Notes: a model not told the origin generated them from the letters alone. A DNA stretch of 64,000 bases from Paracoccaceae bacterium (GCA_024304985.1 JAMWZC010000001.1:372001-436000); one strand, 5' to 3'. Shown: positions 36,320-47,969, counted from the stretch's first letter. A program made the numbers and translations.

Positions 36320-37627
36320 ATGATCCCCCGCTATTCCCGCCCCGACATGGTCGCGATCTGGTCGCCCGAGACGAAATTCCGCATCTGGTTCGAGATCGAG
36401 GCCCATGCCTGCGACGCGATGGCCGATCTGGGCGTGATTCCGCGCGAGAACGCCGAGGCGGTCTGGAAAGCAAAAGACGTGGAGTTCGATGTGGCCCGGA
36501 TCGACGAGATCGAGGCTGTCACCAAACATGACGTGATCGCTTTCCTGACCCATCTGGCCGAGCATGTGGGATCGGATGCCGCGCGTTTCGTGCATCAGGG
36601 CATGACATCCTCCGATGTGCTGGATACCTGCCTGAATGTGCAACTGACCCGTGCGGCCGATCTGCTGATCGCCGATATGGAGGCGCTTCTGGCTGCCCTC
36701 AAACGCCGCGCCTATGAGCACAAGGATACGGTCCGCATTGGGCGCAGCCACGGCATCCATGCAGAGCCCACGACCATGGGCCTGACCTTCGCGCGCTTCT
36801 ATGCCGAGATGGACCGCAATCTGCGCCGCCTGCGCACCGCACGCGAGGAAATCGCAACCGGGGCCATTTCGGGCGCTGTCGGCACGTTCGCCAATATCGA
36901 TCCGCGCGTGGAAGAGCATGTCTGCGCCAAGCTGGGCCTGATCCCCGAACCTATCAGCACGCAGGTGATTCCGCGCGACCGCCATGCTGCCTTCTTCGCC
37001 ACGTTGGGTGTGATCGCGTCGAGCATCGAGAACATTGCCATCGAAATCCGGCACATGCAGCGCACAGAAGTGCTGGAGGCCGAGGAATTTTTCAGCAAAG
37101 GGCAAAAAGGCTCCAGCGCGATGCCCCACAAGCGCAACCCGGTGCTGAGCGAGAACCTGACGGGTCTGGCGCGGCTGGTGCGCATGGCGGTGATCCCGGC
37201 GATGGAGAATGTCGCACTGTGGCACGAGCGGGATATTTCGCATTCTTCGGTCGAGCGGATGATCGGGCCGGATACAACGATCACACTGGATTTCGCCTTG
37301 GCGCGTTTGACCGGGCTGGTGGACAAGCTGGTGATCTATCCGGACAACATGCTGGCCAATATGAATAAATTCCGTGGCCTTGTGATGTCGCAGCGGGTAC
37401 TTCTGGCCTTGACCCAGGCCGGGGTCAGCCGCGAGGACAGCTATACTCTGGTGCAGCGCAACGCGATGAAGGTCTGGGAGAAGGGCGCGGATTTCAAGAC
37501 CGAGTTGCTGGCCGACCCGGACGTGACCGCCGCCCTGTCCCCCGCCGAGATTGAGGAGAAGTTCGATCTGGGCTATCACACCAAGCATGTGGATACGATT
37601 TTCGCCCGTGTCTTTGGAACAAAGTGA
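36320..37627 (+). CDS. purB: Adenylosuccinate lyase
   Basis: Cleaves SAICAR and adenylosuccinate in purine synthesis. The 435 residues belong to the fumarase/aspartase superfamily, with the signature GSSAMPHKRNP and the conserved GRSHGIHAEPTTMG and TSSDVLDT stretches. ATG 36320 (MIPRYSRPDM) follows AAGGATA and is preferred to the open extension from 36260, which overlaps the divergent promoter region. Homotetramer in the cytoplasm by family knowledge. Confidence 0.97.
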   Translation: MIPRYSRPDMVAIWSPETKFRIWFEIEAHACDAMADLGVIPRENAEAVWKAKDVEFDVARIDEIEAVTKHDVIAFLTHLAEHVGSDAARFVHQGMTSSDVLDTCLNVQLTRAADLLIADMEALLAALKRRAYEHKDTVRIGRSHGIHAEPTTMGLTFARFYAEMDRNLRRLRTAREEIATGAISGAVGTFANIDPRVEEHVCAKLGLIPEPISTQVIPRDRHAAFFATLGVIASSIENIAIEIRHMQRTEVLEAEEFFSKGQKGSSAMPHKRNPVLSENLTGLARLVRMAVIPAMENVALWHERDISHSSVERMIGPDTTITLDFALARLTGLVDKLVIYPDNMLANMNKFRGLVMSQRVLLALTQAGVSREDSYTLVQRNAMKVWEKGADFKTELLADPDVTAALSPAEIEEKFDLGYHTKHVDTIFARVFGTK

Positions 37628-37697
37628 CGCGAAACGGCATTTTGACGTAACGGGATTGCGTGCTACCTTAGGGTTCCAACCACATAGGGAGTACGCA

Positions 37698-37853
37698 ATG
37701 AAGTTGAAGACCGCATTTGCCGCCCTGGTGCTGACCCTCGCCCCGATGATGGTCAGTGCTGCTTGTTCCTCCAGCCATCAGGCCATGTCCTGCGCCGAAG
37801 GCATGGTCTGGGACAGCGAGACCCGCACCTGCACCCAGCAGCTGAGCGGCTGA
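37698..37853 (+). CDS. Small secreted Cys-containing protein
   Basis: A 51-residue protein with a signal peptide (MKLKTAFAALVLTLAPMMVS, cleavage after AA). The mature part of about 29 residues has three Cys and the motif CAEGMVWDSETRTCT, resembling the CBM14-like pattern where a Cys pair frames a short loop. A good AGGGAG ribosome binding site precedes ATG 37698. Similar short proteins occur beside purB in related bacteria, as I recall. Function unknown. Confidence 0.72.
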   Translation: MKLKTAFAALVLTLAPMMVSAACSSSHQAMSCAEGMVWDSETRTCTQQLSG

Positions 37854-37862
37854 TATCGCCTC

Positions 37863-37893
37863 CGCGCCCTTCCGGCTTCCGGCCAGGGCGCGG
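37863..37893 (+). terminator. Possible terminator hairpin
   Basis: CGCGCCCT and AGGGCGCG arms around TCCGGCTTCCGGCC, 10 bp past the small-protein stop. Strong stem but no T tract. Confidence 0.4.
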
Positions 37894-38041
37894 CACATCC
37901 CGGCAGTGGACCGGGACAGCGGCGAGCATGAGAGCTTACGCCGCGACCGAATTACCTAAAATTGCAATTGAGACAACGGCCTGACTTCAGGCTTTGTTCA
38001 TCTTTGCAGCCTTATCTGAACCGGGTTCATGTGAGGTCGCG

Positions 38042-39109
38042 ATGCTGAGTCTGCCCCCTATATCCAGCCGATCGGGCGCCACCACCTCCGCCGCGCCCTT
38101 GTCGCAACGCGAAAAGGCGGCAATCGTGGTGCAGTTTCTGCTGTCGGAAGGGGCCGACCTGACTCTGGCAGACCTGCCGGAAGATCTGCAGACCGCTTTG
38201 GCGCGGCAATTCGGCCAGATGCGCCATGTGGACCGGGCGACGCTGGCGGCTGTCGTCTCGGAATTCGCGCAAGAACTGGAACAGATCGCGCTTCTTTTCC
38301 CCCGCGGCGTTGCGGGGGCGCTGACAGCCCTTGATGGGCGGATCAGCCCGCAAACCGCCGCGCGCCTGCGCAAGGAGGCTGGCGTGCGTCAATCCGGTGA
38401 TCCATGGGACAGGTTGCGCAGCACCCCGGCGGAATTGCTTTTGCCGTTCCTGACATCCGAGGCTGTCGAAGTCGCGGCCGTGATGCTGTCCAAGCTGGAT
38501 GTTGCGAAATCAGCCGATCTGCTGGGCCGTTTGCCCGGCGCCACGGCGCGCCGCATCGCCTATGCCATGTCCCAGACCGGCGCGGTCACCCCTGAAACGG
38601 TCTACCGGATCGGTCTGTCGCTGGCGATGCAACTGGATTCCTCGCCTGATCGAGCCTTCGCAGATGGACCAGAGCAGCGGGTCGGCGCAATTCTGAACCT
38701 GGCCACGACAGCCACGCGCAATGATGTGTTGTCGGGGCTGGAAGAAACCGATTCCGATTTTGCAAACAATGTCCGTCGCGCCATCTTTACTTTTGCCAAT
38801 ATCACCGACCGGATCGACCCGCGCGACATGCCCAAGATCGTCCGCGTGGTGGAGCAGTCCGCCCTTGTGGCCGCCATCGCCCATGCGCAGACGCTGGGAG
38901 ACGAATTCACGGCGGCGGCCGACTTCATGCTGGCCAACATCTCGACCCGGCTTGCGGATGGTCTGCGCGAGGAGGTGTCCCAACTGGGCAAGGTCAAGAC
39001 CAAGACGGGGGAAGAGGCGATGACAGCCATAACCAGTGCCATTCGCACCCTTCAGGAAACAGGCGACTTGGTCATGCGCAACCCCGGCAACGAGGAGGCG
39101 GAGAGCTAG
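38042..39109 (+). CDS. FliG-like flagellar motor switch protein
   Basis: The 355 residues align with the three FliG parts: an N-terminal helical domain, a middle domain (about 115-190, TPAELLLPFLTSEAVEVAAVML) and a C-terminal domain (about 215-320, LEETDSDFANNVRRAIFTFANITDRIDPRDMPKIV split over two segments). In true FliG the last helix has charged residues (EDI..D) that touch MotA; here the equivalent reads FANITDRIDP, so some charges are changed. The EHPQ motif of the middle domain is also absent. ATG 38042 follows GAGG. No other flagellar genes are nearby. Family membership is likely, motor function uncertain. Confidence 0.72.
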   Translation: MLSLPPISSRSGATTSAAPLSQREKAAIVVQFLLSEGADLTLADLPEDLQTALARQFGQMRHVDRATLAAVVSEFAQELEQIALLFPRGVAGALTALDGRISPQTAARLRKEAGVRQSGDPWDRLRSTPAELLLPFLTSEAVEVAAVMLSKLDVAKSADLLGRLPGATARRIAYAMSQTGAVTPETVYRIGLSLAMQLDSSPDRAFADGPEQRVGAILNLATTATRNDVLSGLEETDSDFANNVRRAIFTFANITDRIDPRDMPKIVRVVEQSALVAAIAHAQTLGDEFTAAADFMLANISTRLADGLREEVSQLGKVKTKTGEEAMTAITSAIRTLQETGDLVMRNPGNEEAES

Positions 39110-39187
39110 GCGCCCCCTGTCATGCGGCAGCATCGGACACTGCAACTCGTTGTGGACACCGCAGGCCAGCGCGCCTAACCTGCGGGC

Positions 39188-39547
39188 ATGAGCGATATTT
39201 CTGGACGCCGCTGGCATGACATGGGTGGGGATGAGGCTGGGCCTGTCCCCAAGGAAGGGCATGACTTCGCCCTATGGGAGAAACGCGTGGATGCGCTGAT
39301 GGTGCTGTGTTCCTCCAAGGGACATTTCACCGTCGATGGTCTGCGCCGTGCGCTGGAGGATATGGGCGAAGACGCCTTCGAAAAGCACAGCTATTATGAA
39401 CGCTGGATCGCGGCGGTGAACCAGAACCTGATCGAAGGCGGTGTCTATACGCTTGAGGAATTGGCCACCCGGATGGAGGTCGTCGCGCAGCGCGGCACCA
39501 CCTATGGCGAAGCGACTCATGACAGAGCGGATCATCGCAATGGCTGA
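39188..39547 (+). CDS. Nitrile hydratase beta subunit, N-terminal half
   Basis: The 119 residues match the first half of a nitrile hydratase beta subunit: HDMGG near residue 10, FALWEKRVDAL, FTVDGLRRALEDMG, YYERWIAAVNQNL and GVYTLEELATRM. It stops before the beta-barrel domain, which is encoded by the next gene, overlapping by 29 bp in another frame. This N-half/C-half/alpha gene order is the arrangement of thiocyanate hydrolase (scnB-scnA-scnC). Homologous accessory proteins exist, but the HDxGG motif favours a true structural half. Confidence 0.8.
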   Translation: MSDISGRRWHDMGGDEAGPVPKEGHDFALWEKRVDALMVLCSSKGHFTVDGLRRALEDMGEDAFEKHSYYERWIAAVNQNLIEGGVYTLEELATRMEVVAQRGTTYGEATHDRADHRNG

Positions 39548-39818
39548 ACGTGTCCGTGTCCGCGCGCTGATGCCCCCCGGCCATGTCCGCGCCCCTGCCT
39601 ATCTGCGCGGCAAAACGGGCATCATCGAGCGTGCCTTGGGCGAGTTCGGCAATCCCGAGCAACTGGCCTATGGCCTGCCCGCCGAGAGAAAGCCGCTCTA
39701 CCGCGTACGCTTTACCATGGCCGAACTGTGGGGTGACCGCGCGGAACGCCCCGAGGATACGCTTGACGCCGAGATTTATGCCCATTGGCTGGAAGAGGTT
39801 CCCGATCATGCCCCATGA
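39519..39818 (+). CDS. Nitrile hydratase beta subunit, C-terminal (SH3-like) half
   Basis: The 99 residues match the second half of a nitrile hydratase beta subunit: RVRVRALMPPGH, APAYLRGKTGIIERALG, YRVRFTMAELWG and the C-terminal DTLDAEIYAHWLEE. ATG 39519 lies inside the previous gene; ATG 39540 is an alternative that would start at MAERVRV. The stop (39816-39818) overlaps the alpha-subunit start by 11 bp, so all three are translationally coupled. Confidence 0.82.
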   Translation: MTERIIAMAERVRVRALMPPGHVRAPAYLRGKTGIIERALGEFGNPEQLAYGLPAERKPLYRVRFTMAELWGDRAERPEDTLDAEIYAHWLEEVPDHAP

Positions 39819-40494
39819 CCATCACGACCATGATCATGACCACGACCATCATCACCACGGCCTCAGCCCATCTGGCCATCCCTACAGGCAGGACGATGAT
39901 GCGCCGCTGACCTATTGGCAGCGTATGGAAATCGCGGTGCGCGAACTGCTGATCGAGAAAGGTGTGACCACTGCCGCCGAAGTGGCTGCGCAGATCGACC
40001 TGATGGACAGCCGCAGCCCGGCCAATGGCGCCGCGGTCGTGGCGCGGGCCTGGACCGATCCCGCGTTCAAGGAGCGGCTGTTGCAGAATGCCGGCGACGC
40101 CAGCCGCGAGATGGGCTTCGATATCGGTCCGCTGCATCTGATCGCAGTCGAGAACACTGCCGAAACGCATAACCTGATCGTCTGCACGCTCTGCTCCTGC
40201 TATCCGCGCAACCTTTTGGGCTTGCCGCCTGACTGGTACAAGACCCGCGCCTATCGCAGCCGTGCAGTGCGCGAACCCCGTGCGGTGCTGGCCGAATTTG
40301 GCGTCGAATTGCCCGACAGCACCACGATTCGCGTGCATGACAGCACCGCCGACATGCGATACATCGTGCTGCCTGCCCGCCCTGCCGGCACCGAAGACCT
40401 GCGCGAAGCGGAACTGGCGGCATGGGTTACACGCGACAGCATGATCGGCACCGGCCTGCCCCGCGCCCCGCAGAACGCAACGCAAGGCGGATGA
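39808..40494 (+). CDS. nthA: Nitrile hydratase alpha subunit (Co-type) with His-rich N-terminus
   Basis: Carries the metal centre that hydrates nitriles to amides. The 228 residues contain the claw motif VCTLCSC (Cys126, Cys129, Ser130, Cys131); Thr after the first Cys marks the cobalt type. It is followed by GLPPDWYKTRAYRSRAVREPR and YIVLPARPAGTE, as in ordinary nitrile hydratases. Residues 3-17 hold ten His alternating with Asp, not part of the usual subunit. A GGAAGAGG precedes ATG 39808. No separate activator or cobalt transporter gene is seen. The permease gene downstream starts within its stop codon. Confidence 0.9.
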   Translation: MPHDHHDHDHDHDHHHHGLSPSGHPYRQDDDAPLTYWQRMEIAVRELLIEKGVTTAAEVAAQIDLMDSRSPANGAAVVARAWTDPAFKERLLQNAGDASREMGFDIGPLHLIAVENTAETHNLIVCTLCSCYPRNLLGLPPDWYKTRAYRSRAVREPRAVLAEFGVELPDSTTIRVHDSTADMRYIVLPARPAGTEDLREAELAAWVTRDSMIGTGLPRAPQNATQGG

Positions 40495-41405
40495 GGACAC
40501 TCAGCCCGACGGCCACCGCGATCCTTCTGATGATCGGGGCAATTTTCTGCTTTTCCGTGATGGATGCCACCGCCAAGGCGCTGGCACCGCGCATCGGGAC
40601 CATTCCGGCGGTCTGGGCGCGCTATGCGGGTCAGGCGCTGTTCGTCCTGATCCTTGTGGCACCCCGCCTGAAAACCGTGGCGCGCACGAACTATCCGTGG
40701 CTGCAACTGGCGCGTTCGGTTTTTCTGATGTTCGGCACCGTGTTCTTCTTCTTCAGCGTCGCCAATATCGGGCTGACCGAGGCCACCGCCATCATGAACG
40801 TCAACCCCGTGATCATCACCTTGGGGGCAGCCCTGTTTCTGGGCGAGAAGATCGGCATCCGCCGCGCCTTCGGGATCGGTGCTGCCCTGATCGGCGCGCT
40901 GATCATCATCAGGCCCGGCTCGGATGTCTTTTCACCCTATGCCATGCTGCCTCTGATCGCGGCTTTCGCCTATTCGGCCTATAACATCACCACGCGCTTT
41001 GTGGGCCGGAACGAAGATCCGTGGACCTCGTTGCTTTATACCGCGCTGTTTGGCGCGGTGATCATGACCATCGCGGTGCCTTTCTATTGGCAACCTCTGG
41101 ATCTGACGTCGGCGCTGCTGATGCTGGTCATCGCCAGTTTCGGCACTTTGTCGCAACTTCTTTTGATCCGCGCCCTGTCACTCGGAGAGGCGGGGATGCT
41201 GGCGCCATTTGCGTATACAGGTCTGATCTTCGCCACGGTCTGGGGCGTTGTCATCTTCGGGGAGTATCCTGATGGCTGGACCCTGCTGGGAGCCGCCGTG
41301 ATCGTGGCCGCGGGCGTTTATGTCTGGCACCGCGAGACATTCGGCAAGGCCGCCAAACACAGCCCAGCCAGTTCAGCCGTCAGCGCAGATGGGCGGCGGC
41401 CATGA
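40491..41405 (+). CDS. DMT-superfamily (EamA) permease
   Basis: The 304 residues make ten membrane helices in two EamA repeats (first about 10-140, second about 150-290), the drug/metabolite transporter fold. Motifs include FSVMDATAKAL in helix 1 and EATAIMNVNPVIITLGAALFLGEK (shown here in part: FLGEKIGIRRAFG). ATG 40491 overlaps the nthA stop (ATGA), so it is the fourth gene of the operon. It may move a nitrile, amide or acid product, but this is context-based guesswork; RhaT/EamA members export many metabolites. Confidence 0.85.
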   Translation: MRTLSPTATAILLMIGAIFCFSVMDATAKALAPRIGTIPAVWARYAGQALFVLILVAPRLKTVARTNYPWLQLARSVFLMFGTVFFFFSVANIGLTEATAIMNVNPVIITLGAALFLGEKIGIRRAFGIGAALIGALIIIRPGSDVFSPYAMLPLIAAFAYSAYNITTRFVGRNEDPWTSLLYTALFGAVIMTIAVPFYWQPLDLTSALLMLVIASFGTLSQLLLIRALSLGEAGMLAPFAYTGLIFATVWGVVIFGEYPDGWTLLGAAVIVAAGVYVWHRETFGKAAKHSPASSAVSADGRRP

Positions 41406-42093
41406 TCGGCCCTGTGCCATTGTGCTGAAGGATCACTACGGCAGGCTTGTCGCTGTCCGATTGCGCCTGCAGCATCAGCGGGGCTGACAGGTCCCACTCG
41501 CCCACCGTCACCCAATCGGTCACGACATTGGCATAGTCCACGGTGCGACCTGCATTCTCGCCCCGGGTGATTTCGACCCGCTGGCTGGGGGAGTAGCCGA
41601 CGATATAGACGACCAGAGGTCCCGGAACGCCGTCTTGGGCTTCGGCCCGGATCGTCACCATTCCGGCACCATCACGATCCGCGGTCACGGACACGCCCGT
41701 TTGTACCGCCGCGTGACGCTTGATCAGCGCGCCCGCATCCTCTTCATGGGTGCCCACGACGTGATCCTGCCCGCCGATGATCATCTGGGGCGTATAGACC
41801 GAGCGCCGACCGCCTGACTTGGCATAGGCCTTTTGCCGCTGGGTGAAGGCCGGTTGGGCAAAGCTGTCCTTCCAGCCGATATAATCCCAGTAGTCCACAT
41901 GCAGGGCCAGTGCGATCACATCGTCGCGCTTGCTGAGTTCATGCAGAAAGGCATCGGCCGGAGGGCAGGACGAGCATCCCTGCGATGTGAACAATTCCAC
42001 AACAACCGGTCGTGTCTCGGCGCTGACCATGCCAGCTGTCGCGATCAAGCCGCTGGACACAATGCCCGTCATCCACGTTGTGAAACGCCCCAT
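41380..42093 (-). CDS. DUF1223 thioredoxin-like secreted protein
   Basis: The 237 residues begin with a signal peptide (about 1-25, ending VSAETR) and contain a thioredoxin-like fold with VELFTSQGCSSCPPAD (CxxC at about 40-43), HVDYWDYIGWKD and YTPQMIIGG, the DUF1223 pattern. It is probably a periplasmic redox protein of unknown partner. Its 3' end overlaps the 3' end of the convergent permease gene by 26 bp. It is divergent from acnA across 221 bp. Confidence 0.85.
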   Translation of the reverse strand: MGRFTTWMTGIVSSGLIATAGMVSAETRPVVVELFTSQGCSSCPPADAFLHELSKRDDVIALALHVDYWDYIGWKDSFAQPAFTQRQKAYAKSGGRRSVYTPQMIIGGQDHVVGTHEEDAGALIKRHAAVQTGVSVTADRDGAGMVTIRAEAQDGVPGPLVVYIVGYSPSQRVEITRGENAGRTVDYANVVTDWVTVGEWDLSAPLMLQAQSDSDKPAVVILQHNGTGPIMAAAHLR

Positions 42094-42314
42094 GTGCTTC
42101 CGTCTCTTTCCACTTCGGTTTCATCGGTTCTAGGCGTCTCGCATTGAAATGACCAATCAAGGATTCGAGAGAGGTAAGTGACTGTGTCAAACATGCACGA
42201 ATTTTTGTGTGCAATGGTATACATTTTGTCGCTGCCCCCCTTGATCGAAATCGCGCGATAGGTCAAAAGCAGCCCAGCAATACCCCTTATTTCCTGATCA
42301 GAGGGAGGCCAGAG

Positions 42315-45089
<2,775 letters not shown>

Positions 45090-45111
45090 TCCACAGGCTC
45101 AAGCCTAAGAC

Positions 45112-45143
45112 AAAGCCCCGGTGCGATGCACCGGGGCTTTTTT
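45112..45143 (+). terminator. Rho-independent terminator after acnA
   Basis: Arms AAAGCCCCGGTGC/GCACCGGGGCTTT around GAT, followed by TTTT, 23 bp past the stop. Confidence 0.9.
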
Positions 45144-45184
45144 CATCTGAAGTGCAACGCGCCAGCGAGGCGTCGGGGTCAGAG

Positions 45185-45730
45185 TCAGGATCCCGCGCCG
45201 CGTGCCTTTTCGATGGCGGGCAGGATGCTGCTGTCCATCACCCGCTGCGTGATCGGTCCGGCATGTCGCAAGACGATATTGCCTGCCCCGTCGATCACAT
45301 AGGTTTCGGGCACGCCATAAAGCCCCCAGTTCAGACCCATCCGCCCGGATTCGTCCGCGCCCATCCCCACATAGGGATTGCCCAGCTCTTCCAGAAAGCC
45401 CATCGCGTTGTCAGGCTTGTCCTTGTAGTTGACCCCATAGATCGTCAGCCCCGTGGCGGCCAGTGCTTCCAGATTGGGATGTTCGACCCGGCAGGGTGCG
45501 CACCAGCTGGCCCAGAAATTGACCAGCGTCACGTCACCCTGGCGCAGGTCCTCATCCGTGAAGGGAGCATCCGGCCCAAGTTGCGTGACCTCGACCGCGG
45601 GGGCCTGCCGTCCCTCCAGCGCCGACGGCAGCTGATCCGGGTCCTCGCGGGCCATGCCGAACCAGAACATTGCGGCCAGTCCCGCAAAGATCAGCGGCGG
45701 GGCAAGCATCAGCGGCGATAGCTTAGCCAT
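45185..45730 (-). CDS. ccmG: DsbE/CcmG thiol:disulfide interchange protein
   Basis: Membrane-anchored thioredoxin that keeps apocytochrome c cysteines reduced for heme attachment. The 181 residues have an N-terminal anchor (about 8-27), the active site WCAPC in NFWASWCAPCRVEHPN, and GVPETYVIDGAG. Start ATG 45730 overlaps the end of ccmD by 8 bp. Last gene of the ccmA-B-C-D-G unit. Confidence 0.94.
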   Translation of the reverse strand: MAKLSPLMLAPPLIFAGLAAMFWFGMAREDPDQLPSALEGRQAPAVEVTQLGPDAPFTDEDLRQGDVTLVNFWASWCAPCRVEHPNLEALAATGLTIYGVNYKDKPDNAMGFLEELGNPYVGMGADESGRMGLNWGLYGVPETYVIDGAGNIVLRHAGPITQRVMDSSILPAIEKARGAGS

Positions 45731-45881
45731 TGCGGCGGCTCCTTTTCTCGACCTCGTCCAGCTCGGCCCGCACCTTGCGCGCGCGCATCACGCTGACCGC
45801 GACCAAGACCACGATCAGCAGGATGGACACCGCATAGGACGACAGCACCGCATCCGCGTATTTTCCAAGATCGGGCATCAT
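45723..45881 (-). CDS. ccmD: Heme exporter protein CcmD
   Basis: A tiny 52-residue protein: MMPDLGKYADAVLSSYAVS, one membrane helix (about 12-33), then a basic cytoplasmic tail rich in Arg and Glu. CcmD releases the heme chaperone CcmE from the CcmABC complex. It overlaps both neighbours (ccmC stop and ccmG start), with GGAGAGG upstream; either of two consecutive ATG codons may be used (45881 or 45878). Identification rests on size, topology and position. Confidence 0.88.
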   Translation of the reverse strand: MMPDLGKYADAVLSSYAVSILLIVVLVAVSVMRARKVRAELDEVEKRSRRNG

Positions 45882-46609
45882 CCCAGCCTCTCCCGCGCCA
45901 GAAGCGCCCGCATCCGGCGGGCACGAATTTCGGTTTGCGTGCGCAGGAACACCAGCGCGACGAACAACAGCACAAACCCCGCGATGCAGAACAGTAGCGG
46001 ATGGTAGAACACATCCGCGACGTTCTTTTCTTTATCAAGGCTCAGGGACGCGCCCTGATGCAGGCCCTGATTCCAGAAGTTCACCGCATAGCGGCTCAGC
46101 AGCGCAAAGACCGAGCCGACAAGGCACAGCACCGATGTGAGGTCTGCGGCGGTGTCGTCATTCTCGATCGCGGCCCACAGCGCGATATAGCCCAGATAGA
46201 ACAGAAACAGGATCAGAAACGAGGTCAGGCGCGGGTCCCATGCCCACCATGTGCCCCACATCGGCTGTCCCCAGATCGCCCCGGTGGCCAATGCGATGAC
46301 CGTCATCACCGCCCCTACCGGGGCCGCCGCGCGCGCGGCCAGCGCCGAGACATGATGCCGCCGCACAATCCAGACAAGCGAGGCCACCAGCATCATCAGC
46401 CAGGCGTTGATCGCCATCAGGGCCGAGGGCACGTGCAGATAGATGATCTTGACTGTCGAGCCTTGCCGGAAGTCATCAGGCGTGAAGAAGAAGCCCCAGA
46501 TCAGCCCGATCACCAGCGTGATCGCGGCCAGCACGGACAACCAGGGCAACAGCCTGTCCGTGGTCTGAATGAACTTTTTGGGGTTCGCATATTCCCAGAG
46601 TGAGGCCAT
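45878..46609 (-). CDS. ccmC: Heme exporter protein CcmC
   Basis: Inner-membrane protein that hands heme to CcmE in cytochrome c maturation. The 243 residues have six helices, the tryptophan-rich motif GTWWAWDPRLT between helices 3 and 4, and conserved His in IIYLHVPSA and ADVFYHPL. Separated from ccmB by 46 bp and overlapping ccmD. Confidence 0.95.
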   Translation of the reverse strand: MASLWEYANPKKFIQTTDRLLPWLSVLAAITLVIGLIWGFFFTPDDFRQGSTVKIIYLHVPSALMAINAWLMMLVASLVWIVRRHHVSALAARAAAPVGAVMTVIALATGAIWGQPMWGTWWAWDPRLTSFLILFLFYLGYIALWAAIENDDTAADLTSVLCLVGSVFALLSRYAVNFWNQGLHQGASLSLDKEKNVADVFYHPLLFCIAGFVLLFVALVFLRTQTEIRARRMRALLARERLG

Positions 46610-46655
46610 GTCCCGTTCCTATTCCATCGCCCTGCGGGCGCAAGTCACATCCCTG

Positions 46656-47312
46656 TCAGCGCAGGTTTACTCTCAATACAGCTGCCGAAGCAAAAGGCAG
46701 CAAGGCAATCGCCCCGAAGGTGATCCCCGCCAGCATTGCCAAAGGCACGCCCGTATCCAGCCCCTCAGCCCCGCGCCGAGCGACCTCGGCCCCGAAAATC
46801 AGCGTGGGCACATAGAGCGGCAGCACCAGCAGGCTGAGCAGCAGCCCTCCCCGTTTCAATCCGACGGTCAGCGCCGCGCCGAACGTGCCGATCACGCTTA
46901 AGGCAGGCGTGCCCAAAGCCAGAGAGATCACCAGCGGCAGATACCCCTCGACCGGCAGGCTCAACAGCAGGGCAAAGAGCGGCGAGGCCAGAACAAGGGG
47001 CACGCCGGTCGTCAGCCAATGGGCCAGCGCCTTGAGGCTGACCAGCGCCTCCATCGGCAAGGGGGCCGTGGCCAGCAGGTCCAGCGAGCCATCTTCCCAG
47101 TCCAGTGCGAAGATGCGGTCCAACGACAGAAGGCATGACAACAGCGCACCGAGCCAGAGGATTCCGGGTGCAATCACCGCAAGAAGGCCGCTGTCCGGCC
47201 CTACGCCAAAGGGCACCAGCACAACGACGATCAGGAAAAAGGCCAGCCCCAACCCAAAGCCGCCCCCTGCCCGCACAGCCAAGCGGATATCGCGCAACAA
47301 AAGCGCCTTCAT
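46656..47312 (-). CDS. ccmB: Heme exporter protein CcmB
   Basis: Membrane permease of the CcmAB ABC transporter, which drives release of holo-CcmE. The 218 residues form six helices with the family's [17 protein letters not shown] stretch and [15 protein letters not shown]. Starts inside the ccmA stop (4-bp ATGA overlap). Confidence 0.94.
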   Translation of the reverse strand: MKALLLRDIRLAVRAGGGFGLGLAFFLIVVVLVPFGVGPDSGLLAVIAPGILWLGALLSCLLSLDRIFALDWEDGSLDLLATAPLPMEALVSLKALAHWLTTGVPLVLASPLFALLLSLPVEGYLPLVISLALGTPALSVIGTFGAALTVGLKRGGLLLSLLVLPLYVPTLIFGAEVARRGAEGLDTGVPLAMLAGITFGAIALLPFASAAVLRVNLR

Positions 47313-47926
47313 AGAAAGGATCCGTCGAAATCGTCATGGGCCGGGGCCTTGGCGCGGTAAGGGGCCACGTCCAGAATGCGGGCCTCGGCCAGACCCAGAT
47401 CAATATGCGTGGCCATCAGCGCCATGCCGCCCCCTGCCAGATGGGTGCGCACGGCTGCCGCGAACAGCGCCACCGCGCTGGCATCCAGCGAGACGGTCGG
47501 TTCATCCAGTACCCAGACCGGACGGCCCGTGACCACCATGCGCGCCAAGCCAAGACGGCGCTTCTGGCCCGCCGACAAAGCACCTGCGGCGCGATCCGAC
47601 AGCCCGACCAGATCGAATGCTGCAAGGGCTGCATCAATGCGGCCAGTGGCGAAGATTTCCGCCCAGAACTCAAGGTTCTCGCGCACAGTGAGGGTGGTCT
47701 TGATCCCATCGGCATGGCCGGCATAGGCCATCGCTTCGCGCTCCAGCCCGACCGTGCCGGCCAAGGGGGGCTGCAAGCCGGCCACCGTGCGCAGCACAGT
47801 CGTCTTGCCCACTCCATTGGGTCCGCGCAGGATCAGCGCCTCACCTGCGTGCAACGTGAAATCCAGCCCTTCCAGAACCGGAATTCCCCCACGTGCGACG
47901 CTCAAACCTGTGACATTCAACTCCAT
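47309..47926 (-). CDS. ccmA: Heme ABC exporter ATP-binding protein CcmA
   Basis: ATPase of the CcmABCD complex. The 205 residues contain Walker [10 protein letters not shown] (35-43), the ABC signature [14 protein letters not shown], Walker B VWVLDEPT and the switch His in ATHIDLGL. First gene of the ccm unit; 43 bp after the Mth938-domain gene. Confidence 0.95.
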   Translation of the reverse strand: MELNVTGLSVARGGIPVLEGLDFTLHAGEALILRGPNGVGKTTVLRTVAGLQPPLAGTVGLEREAMAYAGHADGIKTTLTVRENLEFWAEIFATGRIDAALAAFDLVGLSDRAAGALSAGQKRRLGLARMVVTGRPVWVLDEPTVSLDASAVALFAAAVRTHLAGGGMALMATHIDLGLAEARILDVAPYRAKAPAHDDFDGSFL

Positions 47927-47969
47927 GCGGATGGTCTATCCCATCCTCATATATTCGGAAAGGCGCAGA

